From Gemmatimonadota bacterium (GTDB taxonomy: Bacteria > Gemmatimonadota > Gemmatimonadetes > Longimicrobiales > Gaopeijiaceae): a stretch of 64,000 bases of DNA. Location of the stretch: positions 52,791-116,790 of the forward strand of contig VXQO01000113.1 of assembly GCA_009838975.1 (NCBI GenBank), in the 5' to 3' direction. The notes under the pieces are model-generated. The model worked only from the letters and a program-made list of their open reading frames with translations. It ran no database searches and was not told the origin of the DNA. A program made the position numbers and the translations under genes. Each line of letters starts with the position of its first letter. Positions within the stretch are counted from its first letter, which is position 1. Positions 54,755 to 62,972 of this stretch are shown one piece after another.

Positions 54755-56461
54755 GTGCAAGCCGACGAGGTGGGATTCCTGCAGCTGCTGAGCCCAAAAG
54801 TTCAGTACCATGTACCCAAGTGGCAGCGTCGCTACTGCTGGGACGCGACGGACGTGACGCGGCTCGCCGAGGACTTGGTGTCGATCGCGGCCGCCGCCAA
54901 GTCGGGGAGGGCGCACTACGGTGGCTCCCTGATCACATTCACCCCGCCCGGACAGCCCCCCGGGGTCCTCACCACCCACCGAGTCGTGGACGGCCAGCAG
55001 CGGTTGACCACGGTGAGCCTCATGCTCGCCTGCATCGCCGACCGGATGGCCGATGACGACCAGTACGGCCTGTGGACGCGGGAGAAGATCCGCGACCGGC
55101 TGCGGAACCGGAAGGAGAAGGCGTCGGAGAAGCGACGGAAGCTCCGGCTTCAGGACGGCGACGAGGAGGAGTACGTCCGCATCCTTCGGGGCAAGCCGAA
55201 AGGCAAAGGAGCGGTCACGAAAGCTTGGCGAGTGGTTCGCGAACTGGTCGACCACCACGGTGGCGCCACCCTGATGGCCGGACTAGAGCGCTTCCGGGTA
55301 GTTAGCCTCGGCGTGGGCGAGAACGACGATCCCCAGCAGATATTCGAGAGCCTGAACGCAACCGGAAAGGCACTGAAGGAGAGCGAGAAGGTCAAGAACT
55401 GGCTTCTCATGGGCTTTCCTGACGCCAGGCAGCAGGAGCTGTATGAGGAGTACTGGCTGAAGATCGAGGACGCCCTCCATGCCCAGCATGACTCGAAGCC
55501 GGTCGATCTCTTCCTACGCGACGTGATGCGCTGGCGCACCGGCTCGATCACTGCGATCCACCAGACCTACGAGGTCTTCCGCCGCTGGGCGCGTGAAGAA
55601 GATTGGGAAGCTCAAGAGCGACGACCTGTCCTGTTCCGCAAACTCGCCCACCTCGCCCATCTATACGGCATCCTCACCGGCACCGCGGGACCACATCCTG
55701 ACGATGAGATCGAATCCTCACTCCGGCACCTGCGCGCGATGGGACTTCACACTCACCGGCCTTTTACCCTGCGCTTGCTGAATGAACTGAGCCCTGCGGA
55801 TGGCGACGCAATCTGCACCGTGGAACAGACCGGACGGATGTTCGAAGTGGTTGGCACGTGGATCACCCGCCTCTGGCTCACCGACCGGACGGCTGGCCTG
55901 AACACGGCCTTCGCCCGACTGGCCGCCCAAGATCCCGTCAATCGAGAGACCTACTTGGACGACTGGATGAAACGCATCCGCAAGCTCCGCCGACAGGATG
56001 TAGGGGTGCCGAGCGACGAGGATCTCGTCCGCGGAATCCGTACCAAGCACATGTATTTCGGCAAGAAAGCTCGTCTGGCAGTGCTATGCGCACTGATGGA
56101 GGATGAGGACGGGGACGACGCGCCGAGCCGCGCAGCCCTCTGGACCGAGCGCGTGATGCCGTATTGGCTGACTGACGCTTGGCGCGAGACGATTGGTCCC
56201 GATGCCGAGGAAGTGCACATGGCATGGCGCTACCGGCTCGCCAACTTGGCCCTCGTCGGCGGTGCCAACGATGCGCCGGGAGAGCACCGGTCGTTCGACG
56301 CGAAGAAGGAATGGTACCGGAGGAGCCCGGTCAGCCTGACCAGACGAGTGGCAGAGCACCCCGCATGGGACGAAGCCACTCTGCTCCGCAGGTCCCAAGA
56401 GTTGGCCGAACGGGCCGTCCGTGTCTGGCCGTGGGAACAAGGACCAAGGGAGTCTGGATAG
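54755..56461 (+). CDS. DUF262-DUF1524 paralogue with degenerate HNH motif
   Basis: 568 residues starting with GTG immediately after the previous stop. Collinear with its neighbour over the full length: QYHVPKWQRRYCW, VDGQQRLTTV (near 77-86), KVKNWLLMG, DLFLRDVMRWRTG, WITRLWLT. At the nuclease site the aligned segment is TERVMPY in place of VEHIMPQ (same position, ~465), so the catalytic His is Arg, and YRLANLAL replaces HRLGNLTL. The nucleotide motif is intact. It is therefore likely a nuclease-dead partner, either a regulatory or a specificity subunit of a hetero-complex. Ends VRVWPWEQ. Confidence 0.87.
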   Translation: MQADEVGFLQLLSPKVQYHVPKWQRRYCWDATDVTRLAEDLVSIAAAAKSGRAHYGGSLITFTPPGQPPGVLTTHRVVDGQQRLTTVSLMLACIADRMADDDQYGLWTREKIRDRLRNRKEKASEKRRKLRLQDGDEEEYVRILRGKPKGKGAVTKAWRVVRELVDHHGGATLMAGLERFRVVSLGVGENDDPQQIFESLNATGKALKESEKVKNWLLMGFPDARQQELYEEYWLKIEDALHAQHDSKPVDLFLRDVMRWRTGSITAIHQTYEVFRRWAREEDWEAQERRPVLFRKLAHLAHLYGILTGTAGPHPDDEIESSLRHLRAMGLHTHRPFTLRLLNELSPADGDAICTVEQTGRMFEVVGTWITRLWLTDRTAGLNTAFARLAAQDPVNRETYLDDWMKRIRKLRRQDVGVPSDEDLVRGIRTKHMYFGKKARLAVLCALMEDEDGDDAPSRAALWTERVMPYWLTDAWRETIGPDAEEVHMAWRYRLANLALVGGANDAPGEHRSFDAKKEWYRRSPVSLTRRVAEHPAWDEATLLRRSQELAERAVRVWPWEQGPRESG

Positions 56462-56591
56462 TAGTCCCTGACGAGTAGCGTGACCTCAATCCTTGGAGGA
56501 CTGTTCAGTCGTCCCCGACCATCCTCCCCGTGGCCTAGTAGGACGGCCAAGTTTCGGGCGGTGCCCGGAGGGGTGTTTCGGCGGCTCCGCC

Positions 56592-56643
56592 GGGCTGGCT
56601 AAGCCACTGTTAGGTGGCTAAGCCAGCCTACCCATTGTGGGTA
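56592..56643 (+). terminator. Strong hairpin pair after the DUF262 genes
   Basis: 15-base arms GGCTGGCTAAGCCAC (56592-56606) and GTGGCTAAGCCAGCC (56613-56627) pair with one mismatch around a 6-base loop TGTTAG. A second hairpin TACCCA-TTG-TGGGTA follows (56628-56643). It lies 130 bases after the stop with no T-run, so it is a terminator or a structured/protein-binding element. Confidence 0.5.
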
Positions 56644-56685
56644 CAAAGGGGCTGGCGAGGGTGGCTGCCGCCCCCCTTCGATCCC

Positions 56686-56735
56686 CCGGAAACGCACGCG
56701 CCGATGCGCGCCGGAAACGCACGCGCCGATGCGCG
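56686..56735 (+). repeat. Perfect 25-bp tandem duplication
   Basis: CCGGAAACGCACGCGCCGAT plus GCGCG occurs twice head to tail (56686-56710, 56711-56735) and starts a third copy with CCGG. In the non-coding stretch after the DUF262 pair. Confidence 0.8.
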
Positions 56736-56769
56736 CCGGGATCGCCGGCGACGAGTGCGCCGCTATAGC

Positions 56770-57000
56770 TCATGGCCCTACCTCCGGGAACCGTTCCGAC
56801 TGCTCGCCCGCCGGAATCTGGCGGAGCTTCCGCACCGCGCGCGACACGTCGCGGGCGTCGGAGCGAATCAGGAGCCATTCGTGGCCGAACCGGGTCAGCC
56901 GGACCCAACACAGCCCGTCCCCGGCTTCGTCGATAGCGACCACCTCGCGGGCGTGGATCTTCCGCCCGTACGCTTGCCCGATAACTCCGCTGTCGCTCAC
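56770..57000 (-). CDS. Possible small protein of unknown function
   Basis: 76 residues, GTG start. Composition looks protein-like: VSDSGVIGQAYGRKIHAREV then CWVRLTRFGHEWLLIRSD and a helix RDVSRAVRKLRQI. Its frame is the only plausible one in 56462-57134. No family recognised, no clear ribosome site. Upstream of it on the same strand is the end of the propeller lipoprotein gene at 57135. Confidence 0.4.
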   Translation of the reverse strand: MSDSGVIGQAYGRKIHAREVVAIDEAGDGLCWVRLTRFGHEWLLIRSDARDVSRAVRKLRQIPAGEQSERFPEVGP

Positions 57001-57134
57001 GGTATTGACCGGCCCCCAGTTTCATCCGTGGTGCACGGCGCGGTGCTGTCACGGGACCCCCCGCGACTCCCGAGCAATCTAGTCTTCCACCATCCAACCC
57101 GAAATGCGAACTGGTCCCCCGCCACGGCGCGACG

Positions 57135-58292
57135 TCAGGAACCGGGCTCGAACCGCACTCGCGCGACGCGCCGTACGTCAAGCGAGTCCCTTGTGGTGCC
57201 GTACAGCACCGATTCAGTGACCCAGGGAACATCTCCCACGCTGACGCGGCGCGGCCAGCGATACCGTGCCACCAGAGCGGACCCGGCGTATACATCGGCT
57301 TCGCGCATCTCATCCCCGTCGGTACCCGTCTTCTCGACCCACAAGCGACCGGATCGATCAAAGAAGATGTCGGCAAGCGGCGGCTTGCGGTCGGGAATCT
57401 CAAAGGGATGGTTCCGGAGATCGAACCGCTGGAGGTCGCGGTCAATGGAAGCCTGCGCCCATTCAAGGTCCGACGGGCTGAGCGGAGGGCCAAGCGCCTG
57501 TGGTCCCTCGACACGCGAAACAGTCCCATCCGGGTGGTGGAGCGTGACCGAGTACTCGGAGGTGACCGCTTCGGCCCACGCGCCGCTGGGGCTGTGAGCG
57601 TGAAGCCACAGCGGGCCGAACGGTTGGTAGACGAAGAAGCCTACCGGAGTGTCGCCGATCATGCGCTCGACCGTGGTCGAGCCCATCCCGTACTTCTCCG
57701 GACCCGCCATCAGTACCGTGTCCACAGCCCCGTCGAAACCGTGATGAAAGCGCGCAGTGCCACCCCCGTCCTCGGTCATCAGTGATCCGATATCGACAAG
57801 CCGACCCTCGGCATCGAAGGTGATCGGGGCAACCATGCCGATGCCCACGTGAGCGATCCTCGCTCCACCATCGTATTCCGCATTCCCCCCGTCCAGCCGG
57901 AACACGCTGTATCGGGTACTCTCGCGCACCCAGAGCTTGCCGTCCGGCCCGAACGCGAGGCAACAGGGTTGCGTCAGTTCACCCGGTCCCTCGCCCGGAC
58001 CACCGAAGCGGAACAGGAAGTCGCCCTCGGAACCGAAGACCCGTACCTCGTCCGACTGGAGGTCTGCGACGATCAGCCTCCCGCCCGTGTCCTCGACGAT
58101 CGACTCGATCCGGGTGAAGAGATAGGGATCTTCACCTTCGATCTCCCCGAACTCCAGATCTACCGTGCCGCGGAAGGTCGGGACACCATCCGGTGAGCGT
58201 TCGATGCCTCCCTCCGAACAGCCTACACCGAAGCAGAGTGCCAGCAGCAGGGGCACGGACATCGAAGCGGCAGCGCGGGAATGTTCGTTCAT
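57135..58292 (-). CDS. 6-bladed beta-propeller lipoprotein (1 of 3)
   Basis: 385 residues. Signal peptide (MSVPLLLALCFGVGC) ends in a lipobox GVGC, so it is anchored in the envelope. NHL-like blades repeat: VRVFGSEGDFLFRFGGPGEG followed by PGELTQP, LAFGPDGKLWV, DIFFDRSGRLWV. This G-x-GPGE(L/F) pattern is shared with the next two genes. No catalytic residues recognised; ligand binding or surface interaction is inferred. ATG 58292 chosen; the open frame reaches 58364. Divergent from the second propeller gene. Confidence 0.82.
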   Translation of the reverse strand: MNEHSRAAASMSVPLLLALCFGVGCSEGGIERSPDGVPTFRGTVDLEFGEIEGEDPYLFTRIESIVEDTGGRLIVADLQSDEVRVFGSEGDFLFRFGGPGEGPGELTQPCCLAFGPDGKLWVRESTRYSVFRLDGGNAEYDGGARIAHVGIGMVAPITFDAEGRLVDIGSLMTEDGGGTARFHHGFDGAVDTVLMAGPEKYGMGSTTVERMIGDTPVGFFVYQPFGPLWLHAHSPSGAWAEAVTSEYSVTLHHPDGTVSRVEGPQALGPPLSPSDLEWAQASIDRDLQRFDLRNHPFEIPDRKPPLADIFFDRSGRLWVEKTGTDGDEMREADVYAGSALVARYRWPRRVSVGDVPWVTESVLYGTTRDSLDVRRVARVRFEPGS

Positions 58293-58657
58293 CGGTCGGG
58301 ACTCCAAGAGCTTGGGGACGCCAGCACACTTGTTTAGACGGCCTGAGCGGGCGTCACGTTGCACACGGGAGTCGATATGGCGTTGGTTGGTACTGGCCTC
58401 GCCCGGCCACGAAGCACTGCGGTCGCGGCCTCAACCGGCTGAACCCCAACCTCCCGCAACCTCCGCCCGACCGATTTGCGTCCGCCAGCGTCCCCCGGGT
58501 CGCACGGAATCCCGCTCAGGAATAGGGATGCGGCGAAGCACCCCCAAGTGGGACGCCGAGGCAGGAGGCCGTGGCAGTCCGCGAAGGCGAACCGTATCTT
58601 CTGCTTGCCCGAATCGGTTACGGTGCCCGTTGCAATCTCCCGTCAGAAGGGTCGGAC
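58293..58657. promoter_or_regulatory. Divergent intergenic region between propeller lipoprotein genes
   Basis: 365 bases with no gene apparent; short frames here have no protein-like features. Should contain promoters for both directions. AGAAGGGTCGGAC just before the ATG at 58658 gives a reasonable ribosome site. No clear operator or hairpin seen. Confidence 0.35.
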
Positions 58658-59899
58658 ATGTTCCGCCAAGACGTCGCCCTCTACAGGCCCCGCCCGTCCA
58701 TCATTCACGTCCCCTTGCTACTCACCGCGCTCACCTCCTGCGAACCGGAACCGGCATCCGACAACCCGACTCGCGAGACGCTTCCGAACGGTGCCGTCCT
58801 CGTCCGCTACCCAACCCTCCCCGCCGTGGACTCCGTCGGCCCGGCAGTCATCGAGGCGCGTGTGGACCTCAAGTTCGGATCCCTTGAGGGGGACGACCCG
58901 AACGTGACCTTCGGCGACGTTCGAAGCGTGCAGGCGGCCAGCGACGGGACCATCTATGTGCTGGACGAACAGGCCGCGGAGGTCCGCGTCTTCGATTCCA
59001 GCGGCGAGTACCAGCGGACGATCGCGAGGCGCGGCGAGGGGCCGGGCGAGATCGGTGCCGCCAACGGCATCCTCCTTTCCGGAGACACTCTCCTGTGGAT
59101 CCACGACACCAGGCAGTGGACGATTATCGGAGTTGATCCCATCGGCGCGGAGATACGCCGGTTCGTAAACCCCGTCATGAGCTTCGGACCCATCTGGGAC
59201 GGTGTGTTCGACCATCGGGGCCGCTACTGGCGGACGACCATTCATGGAGAAGACGACCCGGGCTTCCCACCCCCGCCCGGACTGAGTTCCTGGAGCGAGC
59301 GGTGGTACTACAAGTCCTACGACCTGTCCAGCGGAGCCACCGACTCGGTCTACGTCGGTGAGGCCAGCTTTCGGTCATACGCATACTCCACTCCTGCGGG
59401 CTGGGGCTTCCTGCCTCTTCCCCACGAGGCAACCGAGTTGATCGAGGTCAATCCTTCCGGTGGCTTCTGGCGGGCGCACACCGGGTCGTACCGGATCGTC
59501 CGAACCGGCGAGGGCGGGGATACGCTGGTGGTCATCGAAGCCGGGCTGCCCATCCAACGGGTCACGGACGAGGACCGGACGGCGTACGCCGAGAGCATTA
59601 TCGACGACAGGCCCGATCTCCGCCGGGAGGCGGAGGAGGTCGCTGCTGTGATGCCGGACATCAAGCCCATTCTCGATGGTCTCTTCGTGGACGACGAAGG
59701 GAGACTCTGGGTTGAGAGAGTCACGCCGAGGGACGCGCCCGCCTTCTACGACCGGTACTCGGAAGACGGCGGCTACTTGGGATCCGTTCGCCTTGCGTTC
59801 GAGGCGGCAGGCCCGATCTGGGTCCAGCACGGCAGCATCTACACATGGGTTGTCGATGAGTTCGAGGTTCCCTATGTCGTCAGGGCCTCGGTATCGTGA
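58658..59899 (+). CDS. 6-bladed beta-propeller lipoprotein (2 of 3)
   Basis: 413 residues. Short signal peptide (IIHVPLLLTALTSC) with lipobox LTSC. Blades recur: VYVLDEQAAEV-like strands (IYVLDEQAAEVRVFDSSG), RRGEGPGEIGAAN, LFVDDEGRLWVERV. Same family as the flanking propeller genes. Start ATG 58658 gives the lipoprotein signal directly; the longer frame upstream adds unlikely sequence. Followed at 72 bases by the third propeller gene, probably co-transcribed. Confidence 0.82.
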   Translation: MFRQDVALYRPRPSIIHVPLLLTALTSCEPEPASDNPTRETLPNGAVLVRYPTLPAVDSVGPAVIEARVDLKFGSLEGDDPNVTFGDVRSVQAASDGTIYVLDEQAAEVRVFDSSGEYQRTIARRGEGPGEIGAANGILLSGDTLLWIHDTRQWTIIGVDPIGAEIRRFVNPVMSFGPIWDGVFDHRGRYWRTTIHGEDDPGFPPPPGLSSWSERWYYKSYDLSSGATDSVYVGEASFRSYAYSTPAGWGFLPLPHEATELIEVNPSGGFWRAHTGSYRIVRTGEGGDTLVVIEAGLPIQRVTDEDRTAYAESIIDDRPDLRREAEEVAAVMPDIKPILDGLFVDDEGRLWVERVTPRDAPAFYDRYSEDGGYLGSVRLAFEAAGPIWVQHGSIYTWVVDEFEVPYVVRASVS

Positions 59900-59970
59900 G
59901 AATCAGAATCATCGGGCGGGCGATTCTCCACACTCGGTGAATCGCCAAGAAAAATAGGAGAAGACGTGTC

Positions 59971-61191
59971 ATGAGATGTCGGACGGCCACCGCCGGGGGA
60001 TGGTTCTCGTTGTCGCTTGTTCCCATGATCGCGGCCCCGCTTGCCGCACAGCAGGTCGTCACGCTGCCCGCGGAGGACCGCCTCCTCGAAGCGGACTTCG
60101 AGGAGGTGTACCGCGTTGGGACTGTCGCGGGCGAAGACTGGGAGACCTTCGGCAATGTGCGCGACCTGGCGTTCGACCGGGTCGGCAACCTGTACGTGGT
60201 GGACACCCAAGGAGCACGGATCGTCGTCGTGAACCCGGAGGGTGGATTCGTGCGGCAACTGGGAGGCGTCGGCCAAGGCCCCGGAGAGTTCGATCAGCAC
60301 AACACCACTTCGATTCCGATCGCCGTGCTCTCCGACGGGCGCGTCGCGGCCTTCAACCAGCGATTCACCGTGTTTGGGCCCGACGGCGAGTTCGAGCGTA
60401 CGGTGCGCCTGCGGGAGGGTGCGATGATCTTCATGCCGCGTCTGGACTTGGACCGGCGGGGAGGCGTGCTCGCGACCGGGGAAGTTCGAATCATCGACAT
60501 TGCCATGCTGCGCGGGCGGGCTGACGGCACCGTGCCCCAACCGGAGCACCGCCATGTCGTGCGCATGGATCTGACCGGCGACGAAGCCGCCTTGGACACG
60601 GTGGCGTACGCATGGCTCCCGCCGGGCGAGGCAACGGGGTTCATACCTCCTCTGAGTGCGGGCGCGCTACCCGGGGGTGGAGTGGCCTATACCGATTCGT
60701 CGGCCTATGCGATCAAGGTCGCGGGTGCCGATGGCATGCTGGAGCGGGTCCTGACGAGGCCGTTTGTGCCCGAACCAGTGACGGACCGCATTCGCGAGGA
60801 CGAGAGGGAGCGCCGCCTCAAGGGTCTGGAGGGCGATCCGCTAGGCGCGGGCAGATCCGGTGGTGAAAGGGGGGCCATGATGAGCACCATGGCCGATGCG
60901 ATGCGCTCGCAGGCTGAGTCCATGGAGTTCCACCCCGAGATCCCCGTGGTTCGTAGGCTGCGCACAAACTGGGAGGGTTACATATGGGTCCAGCGCCGGG
61001 GCGACGAGCCGGTGAGCGATGGCCCCATCGATGTGCTCACCCCGGACGGGCGCTACCTGGGCACCTTCTCGGCGGACGAGGTGTCGATGCCGGGTGCCTT
61101 CGGTCCCGACGGGCTGGCCGCGTTCGTGGAAGTGGACGAGCTCGGCGTGCAGACGGTCGTGGTGAAGCGTCTGACGGAAGGGATACGCTGA
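59971..61191 (+). CDS. 6-bladed beta-propeller secreted protein (3 of 3)
   Basis: 406 residues with a signal peptide ([17 protein letters not shown]) but no lipobox. Blades: [45 protein letters not shown]. An additional charged helix ([19 protein letters not shown] to [10 protein letters not shown]) is inserted before the last blade. The trio forms the element's non-defence cargo. Function unknown; family members are frequent in this kind of genome. Confidence 0.82.
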   Translation: MRCRTATAGGWFSLSLVPMIAAPLAAQQVVTLPAEDRLLEADFEEVYRVGTVAGEDWETFGNVRDLAFDRVGNLYVVDTQGARIVVVNPEGGFVRQLGGVGQGPGEFDQHNTTSIPIAVLSDGRVAAFNQRFTVFGPDGEFERTVRLREGAMIFMPRLDLDRRGGVLATGEVRIIDIAMLRGRADGTVPQPEHRHVVRMDLTGDEAALDTVAYAWLPPGEATGFIPPLSAGALPGGGVAYTDSSAYAIKVAGADGMLERVLTRPFVPEPVTDRIREDERERRLKGLEGDPLGAGRSGGERGAMMSTMADAMRSQAESMEFHPEIPVVRRLRTNWEGYIWVQRRGDEPVSDGPIDVLTPDGRYLGTFSADEVSMPGAFGPDGLAAFVEVDELGVQTVVVKRLTEGIR

Positions 61192-61522
61192 TCCGGTGAC
61201 GCCCCCCGAGCAGAGCATGGGCAGCAGCCCCCGTTTTGTTCAGCACGGCGTAGGCTAGAGTCACCGCCATCAGGTGTCGGGAGCCAGCCCCGGACGAACC
61301 GGCTTCTTGAAAGCGGACGCGGGGGTCCGGGGGAGACCCCCGGCCAGAGTAAACGTGAAGCGTTTACACATCTGGCTCCTCCACAAACCGCAGAAACCAG
61401 CGCCCCCGTGGCGCGCCCGCGCCAACACCGGCCGGAGCGCCCAACTCTGGACGACGAGCCCCGTCGTCGCGAGGTTTCATTCGTGCAGATCGTGCAGTCC
61501 ATCGAACGAGAGGAATCGAACG
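61192..61522 (+). promoter_or_regulatory. Integrase upstream region with hairpins
   Basis: 330 bases, no gene. GGGGGTC/GACCCCC (61321-61327, 61335-61341) and GTAAACG-TGAAG-CGTTTAC (61349-61367) form two neighbouring hairpins; the second can be extended by CCAGA/TCTGG. They may terminate the propeller transcripts or act as an integrase operator. AGAGGAATCGAACG before the ATG at 61523 includes a ribosome site. Confidence 0.45.
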
Positions 61523-62689
61523 ATGGCACGCACGAGAAAAGGCCGCCGGAGCTACGGCGCCGGCGAGTGGGGCCGGAACAGGGTCAGGGTGTTTCCAGAC
61601 CCGAAAACCGGCCTGTTCCAGGTGGAGTGGCGCGAGAACGGACGAAGGCTCACCCGGTCGCTCGGACACCGCGACTGGGCGAGGGCGAAACGGCAGGCGG
61701 ACGAGTTCGCTGCCGGGTTTGCCGGCCCGGACCTGAACGGCAAGGCCGAAGCCGAGCCCGAGCCGCTCACACTGGGCACGCTGTTTGACAGCTACGGTGA
61801 GGAGGTGACGCCGACCAAGGGCGAACGGTCCCGGCGACACGACAGGTCTTCAACGGAGATGTTCCTCCGGTTCTTCGGACGGGACCGCGAAGCGGCGACG
61901 CTTTCCCAGCGGGACTGGGACCGGTTCATCGTGGCGCGGCGCGCGGGCAGGATCGGTATCTCGGGCAGGCCCGTGTCCAACCGGACGATCCAATACGACT
62001 TGGCGTTCCTGATGGCGGTGCTCAACTGGGCCGCGAGGTCGAAGGACGAGCGGGGTCGCCCGATGCTGGACAGGAACCCGCTCCAGGGTCTCAGGAAGCC
62101 CATCGAGAAGAACCCCACCCGGGTCGTGCTCACCGAAAAGGAGTACCGCGCGCTCTTGAGGGTGTCCACGGAGGTGGGCTGGCAGTTCCGCACCGCCCTC
62201 GTGCTCGCGCACGAAACGGGCCACCGGATCGGTGCCATCCGCCAGCTTCGGTGGAGCGACATCGACTTCGAGGGCCAAGCGGTGCGGTGGCGCGCGAAGC
62301 ACGAGAAGACGGGCTACGAGCACACCACGCCCGTGACCGCCGAGGCGTTGGCTGCCTTGGAGGAGGCGCGAGCGTTGAGCACCGGAACCGGCGACGGGCC
62401 GGTGCTCCCCGCACCGAGGGATCCCTCGCAGTGCGCGGGCCGGACGCTCGTGGGGTACTGGTGGAGGAAGGCCCAGAGGCTCGCCGCGCTGGAACCCAAG
62501 CGCGGTCGCGGCTGGCACTCGCTGAGGCGGAAGTTCGCGTCCGACCTCATGAACGTACCACTCAAGGTGCTCTGCGATCTCGGCGGCTGGAAGGAGGCAC
62601 AGACCATTCTCCGCTGTTACCAGCAGGCCGACGACGTACAACTCAGGACGGCTCTGGACAACCGTCGTCGAGAGGTTGAAGCCCGATAA
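61523..62689 (+). CDS. Tyrosine recombinase/integrase
   Basis: 388 residues. N-terminal arm-binding-like part with an Arg/Lys-rich start, SAM-like core-binding domain ~85-190 (LFDSYGEEVTPTKGERSRRHD ...). Catalytic domain: Arg in ETGHRIGAIRQLRWSD near 235, HSLRRKF (HxxR) near 331, LGGWKEAQTILRCYQQAD with the nucleophile Tyr near 364. All key residues are present, so it looks active. Situated at the right edge of the element, 91 bases from attR, as usual for site-specific islands. Confidence 0.93.
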   Translation: MARTRKGRRSYGAGEWGRNRVRVFPDPKTGLFQVEWRENGRRLTRSLGHRDWARAKRQADEFAAGFAGPDLNGKAEAEPEPLTLGTLFDSYGEEVTPTKGERSRRHDRSSTEMFLRFFGRDREAATLSQRDWDRFIVARRAGRIGISGRPVSNRTIQYDLAFLMAVLNWAARSKDERGRPMLDRNPLQGLRKPIEKNPTRVVLTEKEYRALLRVSTEVGWQFRTALVLAHETGHRIGAIRQLRWSDIDFEGQAVRWRAKHEKTGYEHTTPVTAEALAALEEARALSTGTGDGPVLPAPRDPSQCAGRTLVGYWWRKAQRLAALEPKRGRGWHSLRRKFASDLMNVPLKVLCDLGGWKEAQTILRCYQQADDVQLRTALDNRRREVEAR

Positions 62690-62690
62690 T

Positions 62691-62769
62691 CCAAACGGCG
62701 GGAACCAAACAGCGGGAACCGGATCGCCAAATTCCGTAAGTCACGCGGTCACAGTAGGATGCGTGACCG
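62691..62769 (+). repeat. Candidate integrase-binding repeats next to attR
   Basis: Two 14-base near-identical units CCAAAC(G/A)GCGGGAA (62691-62704, 62705-62718) and inverted CGGTCAC/GTGACCG (62746-62752, 62763-62769) with a 10-base spacer lie between the integrase stop and attR. Arm-type and core-type binding sites often have this arrangement. Confidence 0.45.
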
Positions 62770-62780
62770 ATTGCAAATGC

Positions 62781-62791
62781 CTCGGCAGCGG
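62781..62791 (+). repeat. attR candidate (11-bp direct repeat)
   Basis: CTCGGCAGCGG, preceded by TGC, identical to 52678-52688 and in frame with the P450 C-terminal fragment. Confidence 0.75.
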
Positions 62792-62966
62792 TCTCGTTCC
62801 GGTCCAGCTCGCGCTCACCATGGCCACGATCCTGCGAGAGCTCGAACTGGAACCGCTCGCGCCCGACCACGCGCTGCGCGTGCGGTCGTTCCCGACCATG
62901 CAGCCGATGGACTTTCGAATCCGCGTCCTGCGCCGACGGGCACACAGCGTCGCCGCCACGGCGTAG
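62781..62966 (+). pseudogene. Severed C-terminal 61 residues of the cytochrome P450
   Basis: Frame LGSGLVPVQLALTMATILREL followed by ELEPLAPDHALRVRSFPTMQP and RIRVLRRRAH, the P450 L-helix and C-terminal beta region. It follows an in-frame TGC (62778-62780) as the haem Cys codon would. No promoter or start of its own. Fits exactly onto residue 604 of the gene starting at 50866. Confidence 0.88.
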
Positions 62967-62972
62967 GGCCCC

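Larger units (their letters stand above)
52675..62791. mobile_element. 10.1-kb integrative element inserted in the P450 haem motif
   Basis: Bounded by CTCGGCAGCGG at 52678-52688 and at 62781-62791 (14 of 14 positions match over 52675-52688 and 62778-62791 except the third base of the Cys codon). Both copies encode Leu-Gly-Ser-Gly of the P450 haem loop, in frame with the two gene halves. A tyrosine recombinase gene ends 91 bases from the right copy. Cargo: two DUF262-DUF1524 genes, three beta-propeller protein genes, one possible small gene. No conjugation or phage structural genes, so it is a simple integrative island. Not verified by an empty-site comparison. Confidence 0.82.

Noticed and set aside
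56614..57597. 327-residue plus-strand frame
   Set aside because: Pro/Arg-rich, crosses the tandem duplication and lies opposite the propeller lipoprotein gene.
62676..62966. Independent small gene of 96 residues after the integrase
   Set aside because: Its last 61 residues are the P450 C-terminus; the start lies inside element DNA with no ribosome site.
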